34,323 nt of DNA, taken from contig JAQXUH010000001.1 in assembly GCA_029219885.1 (NCBI GenBank), positions 1 to 34,323 of the forward strand, written 5' to 3'. Shown here one piece after another: positions 16,551 to 24,512 of the stretch. The stretch is from Eubacteriales bacterium. Lineage in GTDB: Bacteria; Bacillota; Clostridia; Oscillospirales; Acutalibacteraceae. A program made the position numbers and the translations under genes. The notes below the pieces were generated by a model. It did no database searches, was not told the origin of the DNA, and saw nothing but the letters and a program-made list of their open reading frames with translations. The first letter of the stretch is position 1. Each line of letters opens with the position of its first letter.

Positions 16551-16580
16551 CGTTAAATTACATATTAAAAAAAATGCACA

Positions 16581-17750
16581 CTATTCTTTTATTGCACTGC
16601 CGACTGTTAAATGTTCTATTTTGTACTTTTCGTCAGAATATACAGAAAGATTGTCCCTGAGCATTTTATCCAAAGCGTCCTTTTTCTTAGGATTCATATA
16701 CTTAATTTTCTTTTTTGTGGAATTTGCGTCATAATACATAAGCTTGCCGCTTTCAGCCTTTGCACAAGCAAACTGATGCACTATCTTGTCGCCGTCGAAA
16801 ATATCGTAGATGTCAATATCGCCGTCTGCGTCGCTGTATAACGCAAACTCTGCCATTCCGCCCTCATAGCCTGTACCGCTTTTGAAATCTCTTGAAAGAA
16901 CTGCGTTGAAAGCTGCCATTGGTGAACAGCCTGCTGATTTTTGTGCAAGTGTAACAGAATACTCTTTTACGGAATTAATATCTGACGCTCTCATAAGCAT
17001 ACATTTTTCTGCGTTCATATTTATACCGCAGGCGGACAGTGCTTTCATCCATCCAAGCCAGCCGTAATCGGCAGTATATCTTTCAACAGAAAGCACAAAG
17101 CCGTCATTCTTAAGATTATCGGATATAGCCTGAGCATAACCCGAAAACGCCTGACAGTACATATTCTCTCGCCTTTCCATCTCTCCGAAAAACGGCAGAG
17201 ATGAGGTTTTTTCAAAGCAGATATCAAGAAGTCCCCTGAACGAGCAGATTGTGTCCGCTTTATCATCTGCGTGATAATCGTTTACATCGGCACAGACAAA
17301 ATCTACATTGTCAAGGCTCAACTTCTCTGCAAGCTGTTTTCCGTTTTCAACGGCAGAAGAGTTTATATCAACGCCTGTTACACGGCAACTCGGGTACATT
17401 TTTGCTATAAAGCAGGTAACGATACCGCAGTCACAGCCCATATCAATTATAGTTTTTCCGTCAAAAAGCTCTTTGCTGTCAATAATCAAATTGCCGAGAT
17501 GCCTGAAAAGACCGCCGTCAAAGGCTGCGGAAATATAAATTGATGCTGTCAGGCTTTCGTTTTTCATTTTATAGAATACGGAATTTGATGTTACCTGACC
17601 TGTACCTCTCGCGTTAAGCTCCTGTGCCACCTTTAAAGCGTAGTTCTTATCTGTTCTGTATGTAAGTCCTGCAATAAAATCGTTGGAATTTTTAATATAT
17701 TTCAGCCCGATTTCCTGCATATAGGCTTCAACCTGTTCATATGCTTTCAT
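16581..17750 (-). CDS. SAM-dependent methyltransferase of unknown substrate
   Basis: 389 aa. A class I methyltransferase core is visible in the middle: motif I TIIDMGCDCGIVTCF (near 140), acidic end of strand 2 VTGVDINSSAVENGK, and VDFVCADVNDYH. The N-terminal ~130 residues and the C-terminal ~90 residues do not match anything I recognise; the C-terminus ends with a basic region (STKKKIKYMNPKKKD). GGAG lies six bases before the ATG. It is the last gene of the ispE operon (37-base gap), followed by a terminator. The substrate cannot be deduced; small molecule, protein or RNA are all possible. Confidence 0.8.
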   Translation of the reverse strand: MKAYEQVEAYMQEIGLKYIKNSNDFIAGLTYRTDKNYALKVAQELNARGTGQVTSNSVFYKMKNESLTASIYISAAFDGGLFRHLGNLIIDSKELFDGKTIIDMGCDCGIVTCFIAKMYPSCRVTGVDINSSAVENGKQLAEKLSLDNVDFVCADVNDYHADDKADTICSFRGLLDICFEKTSSLPFFGEMERRENMYCQAFSGYAQAISDNLKNDGFVLSVERYTADYGWLGWMKALSACGINMNAEKCMLMRASDINSVKEYSVTLAQKSAGCSPMAAFNAVLSRDFKSGTGYEGGMAEFALYSDADGDIDIYDIFDGDKIVHQFACAKAESGKLMYYDANSTKKKIKYMNPKKKDALDKMLRDNLSVYSDEKYKIEHLTVGSAIKE

Positions 17751-17787
17751 AAATTTCTCCCTATTTCATCAAAATAAATGCAGTATG

Positions 17788-18657
17788 TCAGCAGATTTTA
17801 CAGCCTTTGCTGACAGGAACGGTTACGGCAATATCCTTGGCGTAAGGCTTAAGCTGTTCTGCCGCATTCTGTGCCTTTTCCTTATCATCAAATATGCCGA
17901 AAACGGTAGGACCGCTGCCACTCATACAAACACCGAGAGCACCGCACTCTCTCATTACATTTTTAATATCCACCTTATACGGTACTTCGATAAACTGCTC
18001 GAAAACATTTTCCATTTTCAAACAGATTTCATTTAAATCTCTGCTCTGCATTGCGTAAAGCATACCGAGCTTATCAGGCGTGTGGAACTTTCCCTGAGTA
18101 TCAAACTGACTGTAAGCAAGTCCTGTATTAACGCCGTAATCAGGCTTTGCAATAAGAATGTGACACTTTCTCAAAGGCTTTACCTTATTGAGCACATCAC
18201 CTATTCCTTGAGCAAGAAGTGTACCGCCCTTGATACAGAACGGAACATCTGCACCGATTTTAACGCCGATTTTGCAAAGCTCGTCGTCGGTCAGATTTGT
18301 CTGGCACAGCTCATTGAGTGCCACAAGAACGCCTGCACCGTCGGCACTTCCACCTGCAAGACCTGCTGCGTGAGGTATTCTTTTAACTATATCAATATTT
18401 ATACCTTTATTTTTTACACCTGTTGCGACAAAGAAAGCTTTCGCTGCCTTATGAGCAATATTCTTCTCGTCAAGAGGAATATCGTCAATATTGCAGGTGA
18501 TGGTGATTTTTTTTGATTTTGTCTGCGTAACAGTTACAGTATCGTAAAGGCCTATGCTCTGCATAATCATAAACAGGTCGTGATAGCCGTCTGTTCTTTT
18601 GCAGACTATATCAAGCATAAGATTAATTTTTGCGTAGGCATTAACTTTAATTTCCAT
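17788..18657 (-). CDS. ispE: 4-diphosphocytidyl-2-C-methyl-D-erythritol kinase
   Basis: Cytoplasmic GHMP kinase that phosphorylates CDP-ME in the MEP isoprenoid pathway. It shows the N-terminal AYAKINLMLDIVCKRTDGYH motif, the ATP loop PHAAGLAGGSADGAG and the C-terminal VCMSGSGPTVFG. The start at ATG 18657 gives 289 aa, the normal length, with GGAG six bases upstream and an 11-base overlap with the preceding aminotransferase stop. Longer starts at 18669 or 18702 are possible but add non-homologous residues before the family start and have poorer sites. Its presence indicates that the organism makes isoprenoids by the MEP route. Confidence 0.95.
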   Translation of the reverse strand: MEIKVNAYAKINLMLDIVCKRTDGYHDLFMIMQSIGLYDTVTVTQTKSKKITITCNIDDIPLDEKNIAHKAAKAFFVATGVKNKGINIDIVKRIPHAAGLAGGSADGAGVLVALNELCQTNLTDDELCKIGVKIGADVPFCIKGGTLLAQGIGDVLNKVKPLRKCHILIAKPDYGVNTGLAYSQFDTQGKFHTPDKLGMLYAMQSRDLNEICLKMENVFEQFIEVPYKVDIKNVMRECGALGVCMSGSGPTVFGIFDDKEKAQNAAEQLKPYAKDIAVTVPVSKGCKIC

Positions 18658-19852
18658 TACATTCTCCATTATTTTCGCTTTCCTCTTTAAGTTCACGAAC
18701 AAACTCGCCTATTCTTCTTACTGCTTCCTTTATATTGTCTATTGAATAACAATAAGACACACGAATATATCCCTCACCGCAGTCGCCGAAAGCATTTCCC
18801 GGAACTACTGCAACGTGCTTGCTGACAATCAGCCTTTCACAGAATTCCTCTGACGAAAGTCCTGTCGATTTGATACACGGAAAAGCATAAAACGCACCCT
18901 CCGGCTCAAAACAGTCAAGACCGATTTCACGAAAAGCGTTGACTGTATATCTGCGTCTTGTATCGTATTCCCACTTCATTTTAACAATATCCTCGTCGCC
19001 GTTTTGAAGTGCCTCGATTGCCGCATACTGAGATGTGGTAGGAGCTGACATAATCGCATACTGATGAAGCTTTGTCATCTGTTTTATAATAGGTGCCGGA
19101 CCTAAAGCGTAGCCAAGCCTCCAGCCTGTCATTGAATAGGTTTTTGAAAAGCCGTTAATGACAACTGTCCTTTCCTGCATACCATTTATTGAAGCAATAC
19201 TCACATGCTCCTGAGAGCCGAAAGTCAGCTCGCTGTAAATCTCGTCGGACAGCACGAGGATATTATGTTTTATTACAACATCTGCCACAGCCTGCAAATC
19301 TTCCTTACGCATAACTGCACCGGTAGGATTGTTAGGATACGGAAGGACAAGCAATTTAGTTTTAGGGGTTATTGCTTTTTCCAAATCGTCTGCCTGAAGC
19401 CTGAAATTGTTTTCCGCCTTTGTCACAAGGGGTACAGCCTTACCGCCGCAAACCTCAACAATAGGTTTATAGCAAACGAAAGACGGCTCAACCACAAGAA
19501 CCTCGTCGCCGGGACAAACGAGAGTACGAATGCACATATCAATACCCTCCGAACCGCCTACTGTAACTACAATTTCGCTGTCGGGATTATATTTTACCGA
19601 GTGACGTCTTTCGTAGAAAGCGGATATTTCATTTCTCAGCTCTTTAAGTCCTGCGTTGGCAGTATAGCGAGTTGCACCGTCGTCAAGTGACGCAATTCCC
19701 TTTTGCCTTATATGCCACGGAGTAAGAAAGTCAGGCTCACCTACGCCGAGAGAAATAACATCGTCCATCTCCTCGGCAATAGAAAAGAATTTCCTTATTC
19801 CGCTTGGTTTAACATCAACGATTTTGGGGTTTAAAAATTCATCATAATTCAT
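18647..19852 (-). CDS. Class I/II PLP-dependent aminotransferase (aspartate/aromatic-like)
   Basis: 401 aa fold-type I aminotransferase. It shows SLGVGEPDF near the N-terminus, the substrate/PLP region VTVGGSEGID, LLVLPYPNNPTGA, LSDEIYSEL, and the PLP lysine motif NGFSKTYSMTGWRLGYA. C-terminal arginine context GEGYIRVSYC binds the substrate carboxylate. It belongs to the AspC/PatA-like group; exact amino acid specificity cannot be told. Its ATG overlaps the Lrp stop by one base (TGATG), so regulator and enzyme are translationally coupled, an arrangement suggesting that the regulator responds to an amino acid handled by the enzyme (inference). Confidence 0.92.
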   Translation of the reverse strand: MNYDEFLNPKIVDVKPSGIRKFFSIAEEMDDVISLGVGEPDFLTPWHIRQKGIASLDDGATRYTANAGLKELRNEISAFYERRHSVKYNPDSEIVVTVGGSEGIDMCIRTLVCPGDEVLVVEPSFVCYKPIVEVCGGKAVPLVTKAENNFRLQADDLEKAITPKTKLLVLPYPNNPTGAVMRKEDLQAVADVVIKHNILVLSDEIYSELTFGSQEHVSIASINGMQERTVVINGFSKTYSMTGWRLGYALGPAPIIKQMTKLHQYAIMSAPTTSQYAAIEALQNGDEDIVKMKWEYDTRRRYTVNAFREIGLDCFEPEGAFYAFPCIKSTGLSSEEFCERLIVSKHVAVVPGNAFGDCGEGYIRVSYCYSIDNIKEAVRRIGEFVRELKEESENNGECNGN

Positions 19853-20331
19853 CAGAGTGAAATTGTCCCCCTGTCGTCCTTTTTCTTTTCTGAAAAGAGT
19901 ACGCCCTGCTCCTTATATGTTTTAAGTATAAAATGAGTTGCGGTGGAAACTACGCCGTCAAGAGGAGAAAGTCTGTTTGCCACAAACATTGCAACCTCCT
20001 GAAATGACTTGTCGGAAACCATACAGCACAAGTCAAATCCGCCGCTCATAAGATAGATACTTTCTACCTCTTCAAGCTGAGCGATTTTATTGGCAATTTC
20101 ATCAAAGCCGTGACCGAATTTAGGCTGAACTCTGATTTCGATAAGAGCCGTAACTGTTTCGGCATAGGCCTTGTTTTTGTCAATAATGGCTCTGTAGCCC
20201 TTTATAACTCCCGTCTGCTCATAAAGACGCACCTGTTCTCCCACTTCCTTTTCGGAAATGCCAAGCATAACGGCTAATTCTTTATTTGTAAGTCTTGGAT
20301 TTTTCTCAAGTAAAACTAAAAGCTTATCCAT
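19852..20331 (-). CDS. Lrp/AsnC family transcriptional regulator
   Basis: 159 aa. N-terminal winged HTH (about 1-50: NPRLTNKELAVMLGISEKEV) and C-terminal RAM/ligand domain (TVTALIEIRVQPKFGHGFDE, then VESIYLMSGGFDLCCMV). Lrp/AsnC proteins form octamers that bind DNA and sense amino acids. Overlaps the downstream aminotransferase by one base and follows the PHP gene after 30 bases. Likely target: its own operon and amino acid metabolism, not proven. The C-terminal ~15 residues (KKKDDRGTISL) are a charged extension. Confidence 0.93.
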   Translation of the reverse strand: MDKLLVLLEKNPRLTNKELAVMLGISEKEVGEQVRLYEQTGVIKGYRAIIDKNKAYAETVTALIEIRVQPKFGHGFDEIANKIAQLEEVESIYLMSGGFDLCCMVSDKSFQEVAMFVANRLSPLDGVVSTATHFILKTYKEQGVLFSEKKKDDRGTISL

Positions 20332-20361
20332 ATTTCGCCTTTCTAAAATTCAAATTATATA

Positions 20362-21171
20362 TTATTCAATCGGAAGAATAACAGGCTGCCTGTTTTCGAA
20401 AGCAACAACAAAGTCAAAACCGCATTCTTTTGCGATATCGTAGCCTGTTTCAATTCCACGGCAAACCTTTTCTGCAAAATGAGAGTCGGAGCCTACTGTG
20501 ATATATTTTCCGCCAAGCTCTTTAAATCTTTTAACAAAAGAGATATTAGGCAGCGTGTCCTTCATATCCATAAAAAGTCCTGAGGTGTTAATCTCAAGTG
20601 CCTTATCTTTCTCCACAAGAAGAGAGAAAATCGTGTCAATCCTGTCTGCAAATTTCGTCATATCAACATTTATCTTTTCTCTGGCGACAATGTATCTTAA
20701 CGGATAGGTAAGGTGTGCCAAGGAGTCAAAAGCCCCCCACTGGCAAAGCTCAAGAAGTCCGTCAAAATATCTGCCTAAAAGCTCGTAAATGTCATACTGT
20801 GAATAATCGAGAAAGAAAAAATCTTCCATATTTTCAAGATTATGAAGTGAGCCTAACACGAAATCGTAATCATAGGTTGAAAGCAGTCTTTCAGTTTCCT
20901 CTTTTCTGTAAATTCCCTGGCCGATTTCAATGCCCTTAAGCACCTTGATTTTTCCGTCAAATTCCTTTTGACATTCCGCTATATCCTTAAGCTGAGCAGG
21001 ACAGAGGGTATCAATATCCATATCCTTGCCGTCGATATCGCAATGGTCGGTTATGGCAATATATTTTGCACCTTTTTCTACGGCACTTTCGCAAAGAGCC
21101 CTGCAAGGATGATTTCCGTCAAAGCTGTGAATGCTGTGGGTGTGAGTATCAGCAATATTATTATATTTCAA
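20362..21171 (-). CDS. PHP-domain phosphoesterase, histidinol-phosphatase-like
   Basis: 269 aa. PHP metal-binding motifs are present: DTHTHSIHSFDG at the N-terminus, AITDHCDIDG near 40, and VGSDSHFAEKV near the C-terminus; these histidines and aspartates bind three metal ions. The closest known family is the HisK/HisJ-type histidinol-phosphate phosphatase, but no other his genes are adjacent, so another phosphoester substrate is possible. Start is TTG at 21171 with an AGGG-type site upstream; the codons that follow (KYNNIADTHTH) place the motif at the usual distance. First gene of the operon that continues into lrp, aminotransferase, ispE and the methyltransferase. Confidence 0.85.
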   Translation of the reverse strand: MKYNNIADTHTHSIHSFDGNHPCRALCESAVEKGAKYIAITDHCDIDGKDMDIDTLCPAQLKDIAECQKEFDGKIKVLKGIEIGQGIYRKEETERLLSTYDYDFVLGSLHNLENMEDFFFLDYSQYDIYELLGRYFDGLLELCQWGAFDSLAHLTYPLRYIVAREKINVDMTKFADRIDTIFSLLVEKDKALEINTSGLFMDMKDTLPNISFVKRFKELGGKYITVGSDSHFAEKVCRGIETGYDIAKECGFDFVVAFENRQPVILPIE

Positions 21172-21202
21172 TTTAACTTTCCCTGTTTCCTTTCGCTGAT
21201 AT

Positions 21203-21232
21203 ATTATAATGGTATTTTATCACATATATTAA
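21203..21232 (-). promoter_or_regulatory. Probable promoter of the PHP-lrp-aminotransferase-ispE operon
   Basis: Minus strand TATAAT (21203-21208) with TTAATA 18 bases upstream (21227-21232). The -10 is perfect and the -35 is weak. It would start about 30 bases before the TTG start codon. Confidence 0.45.
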
Positions 21233-21259
21233 AAAATTAAAATATATTTCTTTACTTTA

Positions 21260-21288
21260 TTGAAAAAACTTTATTACTCTGTTATAAT
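21260..21288 (+). promoter_or_regulatory. Sigma-A promoter of the ACT-domain / UPF0210 operon
   Basis: TTGAAA (21260-21265), 17-base spacer, TATAAT (21283-21288), with a TGT extended -10. Transcription would begin near 21295 and reach the GGAGGT ribosome binding site at 21302-21307. Confidence 0.8.
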
Positions 21289-21315
21289 TAAGGAAAAATT
21301 CGGAGGTATTAGGTT

Positions 21316-21585
21316 ATGAGAGCAGTTATAACAGTTGTAGGTAAAGACGCTGTTGGTATTTTAGCCAAAGTGTCTGCAATTTGTGCAGAAAGCAAAATCA
21401 ACATTACAGAGGTTACACAGTCTGTACTTGAGGATATGTTTTGTATGATTATGATGGCAGATATATCAGAAAGCACAATAGAGTTTTCTGCTTTTTCCGA
21501 TAAGCTTGCAAAATACGGTGAGGAAAACGGGCTTTCAATTCACGTTATGCACGAAGATATTTTCAACTCTATGCACAGAATTTAG
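21316..21585 (+). CDS. ACT-domain protein (UPF0237 family)
   Basis: 89 aa, a single ACT domain covering nearly the whole protein: MRAVITVVGKDAVGILAKVS, then INITEVTQSVLEDMFCMIMM. ACT domains usually bind amino acids as dimers. UPF0237 members are usually found beside UPF0210 genes, as here (the next gene starts 13 bases after this stop), which suggests that the small protein is the ligand-sensing partner of the larger one. GGAGGT lies eight bases before the ATG. Biochemical function of the pair is not established as far as I know. Confidence 0.92.
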   Translation: MRAVITVVGKDAVGILAKVSAICAESKINITEVTQSVLEDMFCMIMMADISESTIEFSAFSDKLAKYGEENGLSIHVMHEDIFNSMHRI

Positions 21586-21597
21586 GAGGAATAATCT

Positions 21598-22953
21598 TTG
21601 ATTAACACTAACGATATACTCGAAACAATAAGAATGATACAGGACGAATGTCTTGACATCCGTACAATCACAATGGGTATTTCTCTTATTGATTGTGCTG
21701 ATTCTGACATTGACAAGTCCTGCCAAAAGGTATATGACAAAATCTGCACAAAGGCTGAAAAGCTTGTGGCTACCGGTGAGCAGATTGAAAAGGAATACGG
21801 CATACCTATTATAAATAAGAGAGTCAGCATTACACCTGCTGCAATTCTTGCAGGTGTCAGCGGCGGTGACCCTGTTAAATACGCTCTTGCTCTTGAGAGA
21901 GCTGCTAAAGAAATCGGTGTAAACTTTATCGGCGGTTACAGTGCACTTGTGCAAAAAGGCTTTGCCGCAGGCGACCTTGAGCTTATCAACTCAATTCCGC
22001 AGGCACTTGCTGAAACCGAGCATCTTTGTGCCTCTGTCAACATCGGCTCTACTAAAGCAGGTATTAACCTTGACGCCGTTAAGATTATGGGACAAAAGGT
22101 TATTGAGGCTGCCGAGCTTACAAAGGATAAGGAGTGTATGGGTGCAAGCAAGCTTGTTATTCTCTGCAACGCTCCTGAGGATAATCCGTTTATGGCAGGT
22201 GCATTCCACGGCGTTTCCGAGCCTGACTGCGTTATCAACGTAGGTGTATCAGGTCCGGGTGTTGTAAGAAGTGCTGTTTCAAAGCATCCTGAATATTCAA
22301 TCAACGAGGTTGCAGAGCTTATTAAGAAGACTGCATTTAAGGTTACGAGAATGGGACAGCTTGTAGGTGTTGAGGCGTCAAAGAGACTTGGCGTTCCTTT
22401 CGGTATTGTTGACCTTTCTCTCGCTCCTACTCCTGCCGTCGGCGACTCTGTTGCTCATATTCTTGAGGAAATCGGACTTGAGCAGTGCGGTGCCGCAGGA
22501 ACTACTGCCTGCCTTGCTATGCTCAATGACGCAGTTAAAAAAGGCGGCGTTATGGCGTCATCAAGTATCGGCGGCCTTTCAGGTGCTTTCATTCCTGTTT
22601 CTGAGGATGCAGGTATGATTGACGCAGCAAGAAGCGGTGCACTTTCTATTGAGAAGCTTGAAGCTATGACAGCAGTATGCTCCGTAGGTCTTGATATGAT
22701 TGTAATTCCAGGTGATACTCCTGCCGAGGTTATTAGCGGTATAATTGCCGACGAGGCGGCAATCGGTATGGTTAATGCAAAAACTACAGCGGTAAGAGTT
22801 ATTCCTGCTATTGGCAAGAAAGCAGGCGAGGAATTGGAATTCGGCGGACTTTTCGGCAGCGGACCGATTATGAAAGTAAACACCAAATCTCCTGCACAGT
22901 TTATCAATCGCGGCGGTAAAATTCCTGCTCCTCTCCATAGCCTGAAAAACTGA
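21598..22953 (+). CDS. UPF0210 (DUF711, 'PFL family') protein
   Basis: 451 aa, full length for the family. Visible signature stretches include [58 protein letters not shown] and the glycine-rich [20 protein letters not shown]. The start is TTG at 21598, with AGGAGG eight bases upstream. The fold is related in appearance to the large subunit of pyruvate formate-lyase only distantly; there is no C-terminal glycyl-radical motif RVxGY, so it should not be called a formate acetyltransferase. Co-transcribed with the ACT gene. Catalytic role unknown. Confidence 0.93.
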   Translation: MINTNDILETIRMIQDECLDIRTITMGISLIDCADSDIDKSCQKVYDKICTKAEKLVATGEQIEKEYGIPIINKRVSITPAAILAGVSGGDPVKYALALERAAKEIGVNFIGGYSALVQKGFAAGDLELINSIPQALAETEHLCASVNIGSTKAGINLDAVKIMGQKVIEAAELTKDKECMGASKLVILCNAPEDNPFMAGAFHGVSEPDCVINVGVSGPGVVRSAVSKHPEYSINEVAELIKKTAFKVTRMGQLVGVEASKRLGVPFGIVDLSLAPTPAVGDSVAHILEEIGLEQCGAAGTTACLAMLNDAVKKGGVMASSSIGGLSGAFIPVSEDAGMIDAARSGALSIEKLEAMTAVCSVGLDMIVIPGDTPAEVISGIIADEAAIGMVNAKTTAVRVIPAIGKKAGEELEFGGLFGSGPIMKVNTKSPAQFINRGGKIPAPLHSLKN

Positions 22954-22964
22954 TATATTTATTC

Positions 22965-22996
22965 AAAGACTGCACAGGTTTTCCTTTGCGGTCTTT
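22965..22996 (+). terminator. Terminator of the ACT/UPF0210 operon
   Basis: AAAGACTGCA (22965-22974) pairs with TGCGGTCTTT (22987-22996) with one wobble and a 12-base loop, followed by ATTTTTTG. It is 12 bases after the stop codon. Confidence 0.85.
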
Positions 22997-23071
22997 ATTT
23001 TTTGTCACAACGCAGTTAATTTAAGATTCATAAAATTAAAGTGATATACTTGCTTTGTTAATATCTGCGTA

Positions 23072-23091
23072 AAATATTAATGTTAATATTT
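23072..23091. promoter_or_regulatory. AT-rich perfect palindrome upstream of the J-domain gene
   Basis: AAATATTAA-TG-TTAATATTT is a perfect 9-bp dyad with a 2-base centre. It lies 27 bases before the ATG, and TGCTAAAAT (possible extended -10) directly follows, so it could be an operator overlapping the promoter. AT-rich palindromes also arise by chance. Confidence 0.4.
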
Positions 23092-23117
23092 GCTAAAATA
23101 TATTTGAGGGAAAATTA

Positions 23118-23942
23118 ATGATTACTAATCCATATAAAGTATTAGGGGTACCGGACGGTGCAAGTGAAGAGGAATGTACTAAAGCCTACAAAAAGCTTGC
23201 AAAGAAATATCATCCCGACCTTAACCCTAACGATAAAGAAGCGGAGAAGAAAATGGCGGAAATAAATGCCGCCTATGACCAGATTAAAAACGGCACCGCT
23301 AATACTCAAGGCGGATATTCATATTCTGGCTATTCGTCACGAGGCAGGCAGAAAACCACCTCTGCACCTGACTATCTTTCATCGGCGGCACAGCTTATAA
23401 GGTCAGGTCAGTATCAGCAGGCACTGAATCTGCTTAACAGTATTGAGGACAGAAACGCCAAATGGTACTACCTGTCAGCCTTAGCAAATATGAGCATTGG
23501 CAATCAAAAGGTTGCCGAGGACCACATAAGAACAGCTTATGCCAAAGAGCCTGACAATGCCACATATCAGCAGGCGTACAGAGATATAACGAACGGAATA
23601 AACCCATTGCAGCAAAATCCGTTTGGCTCATTTTTTGATTTTACAGGCGGTCAGTATTCAGGCGAATATCAGCAAAGCAGTAATAACGGCAGAAGAACTG
23701 TTTACACAACTAATCAAAACAGAGGATGTCTGTCAAGAATTTTACGTTTTATACTGATTATAATTGCAATAAGAATTGTTTTCAGGCTGGTATTTTCTCT
23801 TGTAGGCGGATATTATTACTCACAGCCTTGGAGAAGCTACAGATATCAAACGCCGTCACAGGAATATTCACAGGAATATGACAACTCTGACTCCCCCGAA
23901 TCATACTTCGGCGGCAGCAACGGAGAAACTGTTACACAATAA
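23118..23942 (+). CDS. Membrane-anchored J-domain (DnaJ-like) protein
   Basis: 274 aa. J domain at residues 1-60 with the HPD tripeptide ([15 protein letters not shown]) that stimulates DnaK ATPase. Residues about 85-160 form tandem TPR-like helices ([20 protein letters not shown], then [20 protein letters not shown]). A C-terminal hydrophobic segment at about 208-232 ([19 protein letters not shown]) anchors it, followed by a Tyr/Ser/Gln-rich tail. It lacks the Gly/Phe and zinc regions of true DnaJ, and no dnaK is nearby, so it is a specialised J-protein, perhaps recruiting DnaK to the membrane. Start ATG with GAGGG upstream. A small membrane/zinc-ribbon gene follows after 21 bases. Confidence 0.9.
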   Translation: MITNPYKVLGVPDGASEEECTKAYKKLAKKYHPDLNPNDKEAEKKMAEINAAYDQIKNGTANTQGGYSYSGYSSRGRQKTTSAPDYLSSAAQLIRSGQYQQALNLLNSIEDRNAKWYYLSALANMSIGNQKVAEDHIRTAYAKEPDNATYQQAYRDITNGINPLQQNPFGSFFDFTGGQYSGEYQQSSNNGRRTVYTTNQNRGCLSRILRFILIIIAIRIVFRLVFSLVGGYYYSQPWRSYRYQTPSQEYSQEYDNSDSPESYFGGSNGETVTQ

Positions 23943-23963
23943 CGAAAGGTCGGACTAATAATA

Positions 23964-24422
23964 ATGAAAGAAAAAATCAAAAGCTTTTTTGCAAATTTAG
24001 GCTACAAATTTCAGCGTTTTATGACAGGACGCTACGGCATTGACAAGCTGTGGACAGTGCTTATCATTGCATATCTTATTGTGATAATTCTTGCAAATAT
24101 TCTCTACCGCTTTTCAAAAATATCCTACTATGCAATTTCTGTTTTAGGAATTGTTCTTGTTGTCTTTGCGGTATACAGAGTATTTTCAAAGAATATTGAG
24201 GAAAGAAGGAAAGAAAACGAGGCTTGGCTGAGATTTGCAGGCAAAATCAGGCAAAAGCATAATTTCAACAAAAATAAGTGGAAGCAGAGAAAAACTCACA
24301 AATTTGTAAAATGCTCCAAGTGCAAGAAAGTATTAAGACTTCCAAAGCACAAAGGCAAAATCAATGTCACCTGCCCTCATTGTCAAAATCAGTTCGTTGT
24401 AAATACAGGCAAAAAGAAATAA
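23964..24422 (+). CDS. Small membrane protein with C-terminal zinc ribbon
   Basis: 152 aa, no family recognised with certainty. Two hydrophobic helices (about 30-50 LWTVLIIAYLIVIILANILY and 55-75) are followed by a strongly basic linker and a C-terminal zinc ribbon: CSKCKKVLRLPKHKGKINV then CPHCQ, that is C-x2-C-x17-C-x2-C. Co-directional with and 21 bases after the membrane J-domain gene, so probably in one operon. Similar membrane/zinc-ribbon neighbours of J-domain genes occur in Clostridia as I recall. A role in membrane protein quality control with the J protein is a guess from context only. Confidence 0.75.
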   Translation: MKEKIKSFFANLGYKFQRFMTGRYGIDKLWTVLIIAYLIVIILANILYRFSKISYYAISVLGIVLVVFAVYRVFSKNIEERRKENEAWLRFAGKIRQKHNFNKNKWKQRKTHKFVKCSKCKKVLRLPKHKGKINVTCPHCQNQFVVNTGKKK

Positions 24423-24455
24423 AAATATAGTTTAACTTAAATTTAACATTTCATA

Positions 24456-24484
24456 TTGAATTTACTCCAAGAATTTGGTAATAT
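24456..24484 (+). promoter_or_regulatory. Promoter of the PAP2 phosphatase gene
   Basis: TTGAAT (24456-24461), 17-base spacer, TAATAT (24479-24484), with TGG extended -10. It lies 29 bases before the ATG. The presence of this promoter argues against a longer upstream TTG start at 24456 for the gene. Confidence 0.65.
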
Positions 24485-24512
24485 AGTTTTAAAGAAATTC
24501 AAGGAGGAAATT

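Noticed and set aside
21936-22938. Several open frames antisense to or in other frames of the UPF0210 gene
   Set aside because: The true gene has motifs, ribosome binding site and full family length; the others are shadows of it.
21598-22953. Pyruvate formate-lyase
   Set aside because: No glycyl-radical RVxGY motif and wrong length; the sequence fits UPF0210/DUF711.
24456-24512. Longer N-terminus for the PAP2 protein from a TTG at 24456
   Set aside because: This stretch contains a promoter-like TTGAAT-17-TAATAT and the AAGGAGG site serving the ATG at 24513.
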